Source: Micavibrio sp. UBA5572 (GTDB lineage Bacteria > Pseudomonadota > Alphaproteobacteria > Micavibrionales > Micavibrionaceae). Taken from it: a stretch of 44,799 nt of DNA. Position numbers and translations under genes: made by a program. The stretch is taken from NCBI GenBank assembly GCA_002425415.1, contig DIMG01000026.1, positions 1-44,799 of the forward strand, given 5' to 3'. The notes under the pieces were generated by a model. It was not told the origin of the DNA, ran no database searches, and saw only the letters and a program-made list of their open reading frames with translations. Shown here in pieces: positions 42,437 through 44,799 of this stretch (position 1 is the first letter of the stretch; each line of letters begins with the position of its first letter).

Positions 42437-44799
42437 ATGCCCAAAGATGTCAATGTCATTGGTTCTACAGCAGCCAATAAAGTTTTTGATTTGCCACTTT
42501 CGCTTCAGGCAGGACAGGTCAACACACTCTCTTTTTCTCAAGACAGCATTTCTTCAATGCAGCTTACGCCGCAGGGTGAATTGGAAATCTCTTTTCGGGA
42601 CGGATCCCGCTTGGTCATTGAAAATTTCCAAGAGCTGGCAAATTCTTCCCAGTCTTGTGGGCGTGATACGCTGATTCAGCTTTCGGATAATACTATTATT
42701 TATCCTGAAGAGTTGCGCGGGCAATTGGCACAAGGTTCTGTGATGTTTGAAACATCCGAAAATGGTTTGGTTGCTTTGGCCGAGCCTAAAGCGGGACAAG
42801 TTGTTGAGGCTAATATCGTAGCTGGTCACGAGTATCAATTTGGATTTGATTTATCCGATGTTAGTGCTGCTCAAGCTGGACAAAATCTTATTTTGTCTTT
42901 TGCTAACGGCGGCGTGCTTATTCTTAATAATTTTTTTGCTGCGGCAAGTACCGAGCTACCTCCTGTGTTGACTTTGGCAGATGGTGCTGTTGTTGATTCT
43001 TCTGCACTTCTAACATCTTGTAAACTTGTTGAAATTCCGACGATTGCAGAAACAGTTGTTGCTGAAGCTCCTGTTCTGTCTGATATTCGCGAAGGGGCTC
43101 CTGATATTGAACCTGCCGCTGGCGATGAAATGTCCCCTGCTTCCGCTCCTGCACAGCAACTCGCTAATGTTGATCTTGCTGCTGGTGATGATTTTTCTAA
43201 CATTGAGCCTGCTGCTGGGGATGCGGGCGCGCAGCCTGTTTCTTCTAGCCGTGGATATGGATTTAACAGTTCAATTGATGGGGCGGGTTTTGGCGGCGAG
43301 GCTCCTATCGGGCCGATTGGTGTTACTGCGCTGAATTATAGTGCTCCGGTTATTCCAACACTCCCTTATGTTTCGGGGCGTTCTGGTTCAACATTTACTG
43401 CTCCTGTAGATTATAAACCTGTTCTTGGTGTTTCTTCAGCTGATGTTGATGAAACGGTTCTTGGTTCTGCTACTGGAAATATTCCTGCTGATTTTGGGCG
43501 GGACGGGCCTGGTCATTTGACATTTAATGACGATTTTGTTTTCGGCGGGTCGGTCGGAAGTGATTTACTGTCTTGTGATATTCCTGTGATTGTAACGCAT
43601 ACAGACGATACTTATACCGGTGTTGCTAATGGCGCTGTTGTTTTTACCCTTGTGATTGATTCAGCGACTGGTGATTATATATTTACACAGTTTGCTCCGT
43701 TGGCTCATGCTGATGCGACTAATCCCAATGATGTTATTACACTGAGTTTTGGTGTGACTGGCACTGATAAAGATGGTGATGCGAGCGGGACAACCATTAC
43801 AATCAATGTTTATGATGATGGCCCTGTTGCTGTGGATGATGTGGCCTCTGTCGGGTCTGCCCCTTTGAATGTTTCGGGTAATGTGCTGGTCAATGATGAC
43901 GCTGGTACGGATGGCAATGGTCATGTTACTGCTGTTACGTTCAATGGGACGGTCTACACTATTCCAGTTGGCGGTTCTGTTTCTGTTGTTGGAGCATATG
44001 GAGCTCTTGTGATTGATTCCAGTGGTGGTTATACCTATACATCTTCCAATACGGCTTTGGGGACTGACCAATTCACTTACACGATGGCGGATTGTGATGC
44101 GGATACCGATCAGGCTGTTTTGTCGATTGAAGTGACTGATTTGGATGTTGTTCCAACAGTAGAACCTGTTACTTCAACTATTGATGAAACTGGTCTTGGC
44201 GTTTCCAATAGTGTGTTGGGAAGTGTCGTTGCTGATTTTGGCGTTGATGGTCCGGGCACTTATGCTCTGAATACGGGTTTTACGCCTTCTGGTTCCTTGT
44301 TTGGCGGAGCTTTGACATCAAATGGTGTTGTGGTTGATGTTGCTCTTGTTGGTGGGCAGTATGTTGGTACAGCGGCTGGAGTTCCGGTTTTTACTTTGGT
44401 GATTGATCCGTCTTCCGGTGCTTATACATTTACTCAGTTAGGCCAGTTGGATCACGCAGATGGATCAAATCCTAATGATGTTATTTCTTTGGGTTTTGGT
44501 GTGACGGTTACAGATAGTGATGGTGATGCGGTTTCGACCATTATTACTATCAATGTTCGCGATGATGCTCCCGTTGCCGAGCGAGATTTTTCTACCGTTC
44601 CTGATAATGTTTTGACTGTGTCCGGGAATGTGACTGATAATGATAATGTCGGGGAAGATCAGCCGGGATATGTTGTTTCCGATGTTTCTTTTAATGGAAT
44701 TCATGTTGGTGTTCCTGCGACAGGAGCAGTAACTGTTCATGGTGTTCATGGTGTTCTCGAAATCGATCATACGGGTGCTTATACCTATACGTCTTATAA
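42437..44799 (+). CDS. giant VCBS / T1SS-143-type repeat adhesin, 5' part (runs off the window)
   Basis: An open frame of 787 codons with no stop continues past the end of the window. GAGGGA lies ten bases before the ATG at 42437. Residues 48-92 and 151-195 repeat a small module (LEISFRDGSRLVIENFQ and LILSFANGGVLILNNFF, each followed by a short acidic LADG/LSDN piece), like the prefix regions of BapA/LapA-type adhesins. A Pro/Ala-rich linker (about 220-335) precedes the repeats. Two copies of about 243 residues follow (from about 336 and 578): VDETVLGS…PADFGRDGPG…FTLVIDSATGDYIFTQ…DKDGDA, then a VCBS-like LVIDSSGGYTYT. Such proteins are exported by type I secretion and hold cells to surfaces. 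No type I secretion genes are in view. Confidence 0.88.
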   Translation, partial: MPKDVNVIGSTAANKVFDLPLSLQAGQVNTLSFSQDSISSMQLTPQGELEISFRDGSRLVIENFQELANSSQSCGRDTLIQLSDNTIIYPEELRGQLAQGSVMFETSENGLVALAEPKAGQVVEANIVAGHEYQFGFDLSDVSAAQAGQNLILSFANGGVLILNNFFAAASTELPPVLTLADGAVVDSSALLTSCKLVEIPTIAETVVAEAPVLSDIREGAPDIEPAAGDEMSPASAPAQQLANVDLAAGDDFSNIEPAAGDAGAQPVSSSRGYGFNSSIDGAGFGGEAPIGPIGVTALNYSAPVIPTLPYVSGRSGSTFTAPVDYKPVLGVSSADVDETVLGSATGNIPADFGRDGPGHLTFNDDFVFGGSVGSDLLSCDIPVIVTHTDDTYTGVANGAVVFTLVIDSATGDYIFTQFAPLAHADATNPNDVITLSFGVTGTDKDGDASGTTITINVYDDGPVAVDDVASVGSAPLNVSGNVLVNDDAGTDGNGHVTAVTFNGTVYTIPVGGSVSVVGAYGALVIDSSGGYTYTSSNTALGTDQFTYTMADCDADTDQAVLSIEVTDLDVVPTVEPVTSTIDETGLGVSNSVLGSVVADFGVDGPGTYALNTGFTPSGSLFGGALTSNGVVVDVALVGGQYVGTAAGVPVFTLVIDPSSGAYTFTQLGQLDHADGSNPNDVISLGFGVTVTDSDGDAVSTIITINVRDDAPVAERDFSTVPDNVLTVSGNVTDNDNVGEDQPGYVVSDVSFNGIHVGVPATGAVTVHGVHGVLEIDHTGAYTYTSY

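Noticed and set aside
42871..44770. Minus-strand open frames within the adhesin region
   Set aside because: The plus-strand frame is continuous, repeat-structured and family-like; the opposite frames are shadows of its biased codons.

Overview
The window comes from a Gram-negative proteobacterium. It encodes two outer-membrane inverse autotransporters, an RND metal-efflux pair, the lytic transglycosylase MltA, and DotA/TraY-type inner-membrane proteins. An alphaproteobacterium is the most likely source: the broken serine recombinase has the cysteine-poor 'zinc ribbon' seen in alphaproteobacterial homologues, and the tail of the response regulator fits. This is an inference; I cannot name the genus. 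DNA is moderately AT-rich, and many starts lack a clear Shine-Dalgarno sequence.

Layout. 1-1,830 is a scrapyard of horizontally acquired DNA: a frameshifted serine recombinase lacking its catalytic domain, and an internal slice of a type I restriction hsdR. 2,170-3,651 holds a small polytopic membrane protein converging on a protein with a peptidoglycan-binding domain, a phage Mu F-like domain and an unassigned C-terminus. This looks like a toxin/immunity pair. 3,956-6,880 is a divergent PEP carboxylase homologue with substituted catalytic positions. 7,002-11,132 is a large inverse autotransporter (SPOR-like, beta-barrel, FecR-like, Ig-like and LamG-like parts). 11,468-13,401 encodes CysQ and an acyltransferase. 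13,460-18,208 is a copper/silver efflux operon (small exported protein, CusB with fused metal-binding domain, CusA). 18,198-20,448 holds peptide deformylase, then the overlapping earP-efp pair. 20,631-29,688 carries three consecutive DotA/TraY paralogues ending at a strong terminator.

29,761-33,676 holds mltA, a small exported protein, an entericidin-like lipoprotein (43 aa), a DMT-type transporter, a membrane-anchored hypothetical and a Bax-inhibitor-1 family protein. mscL, tRNA-Ala(GGC) with two extra copies of its 3' end, a YqgE family gene and an M16 peptidase follow. 36,395-39,064 is a second inverse autotransporter (coiled coil, barrel, beta-helix passenger). Then come serA, a small hypothetical and a CheY-like response regulator preceded by a well-formed leader RNA hairpin. 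The window ends inside a giant repeat adhesin (42,437 to the edge) that has no stop codon in the window.

The recurring theme is the cell envelope and surface: two inverse autotransporters, a giant repeat adhesin, three DotA-like channel proteins, a probable secreted toxin, MltA, an entericidin, MscL and metal efflux. The most unusual items are the DotA triplet, the toxin-like pair at 2.2-3.7 kb, the leader RNA at 42.0 kb and the tRNA-Ala repeat cluster at 34.3 kb.
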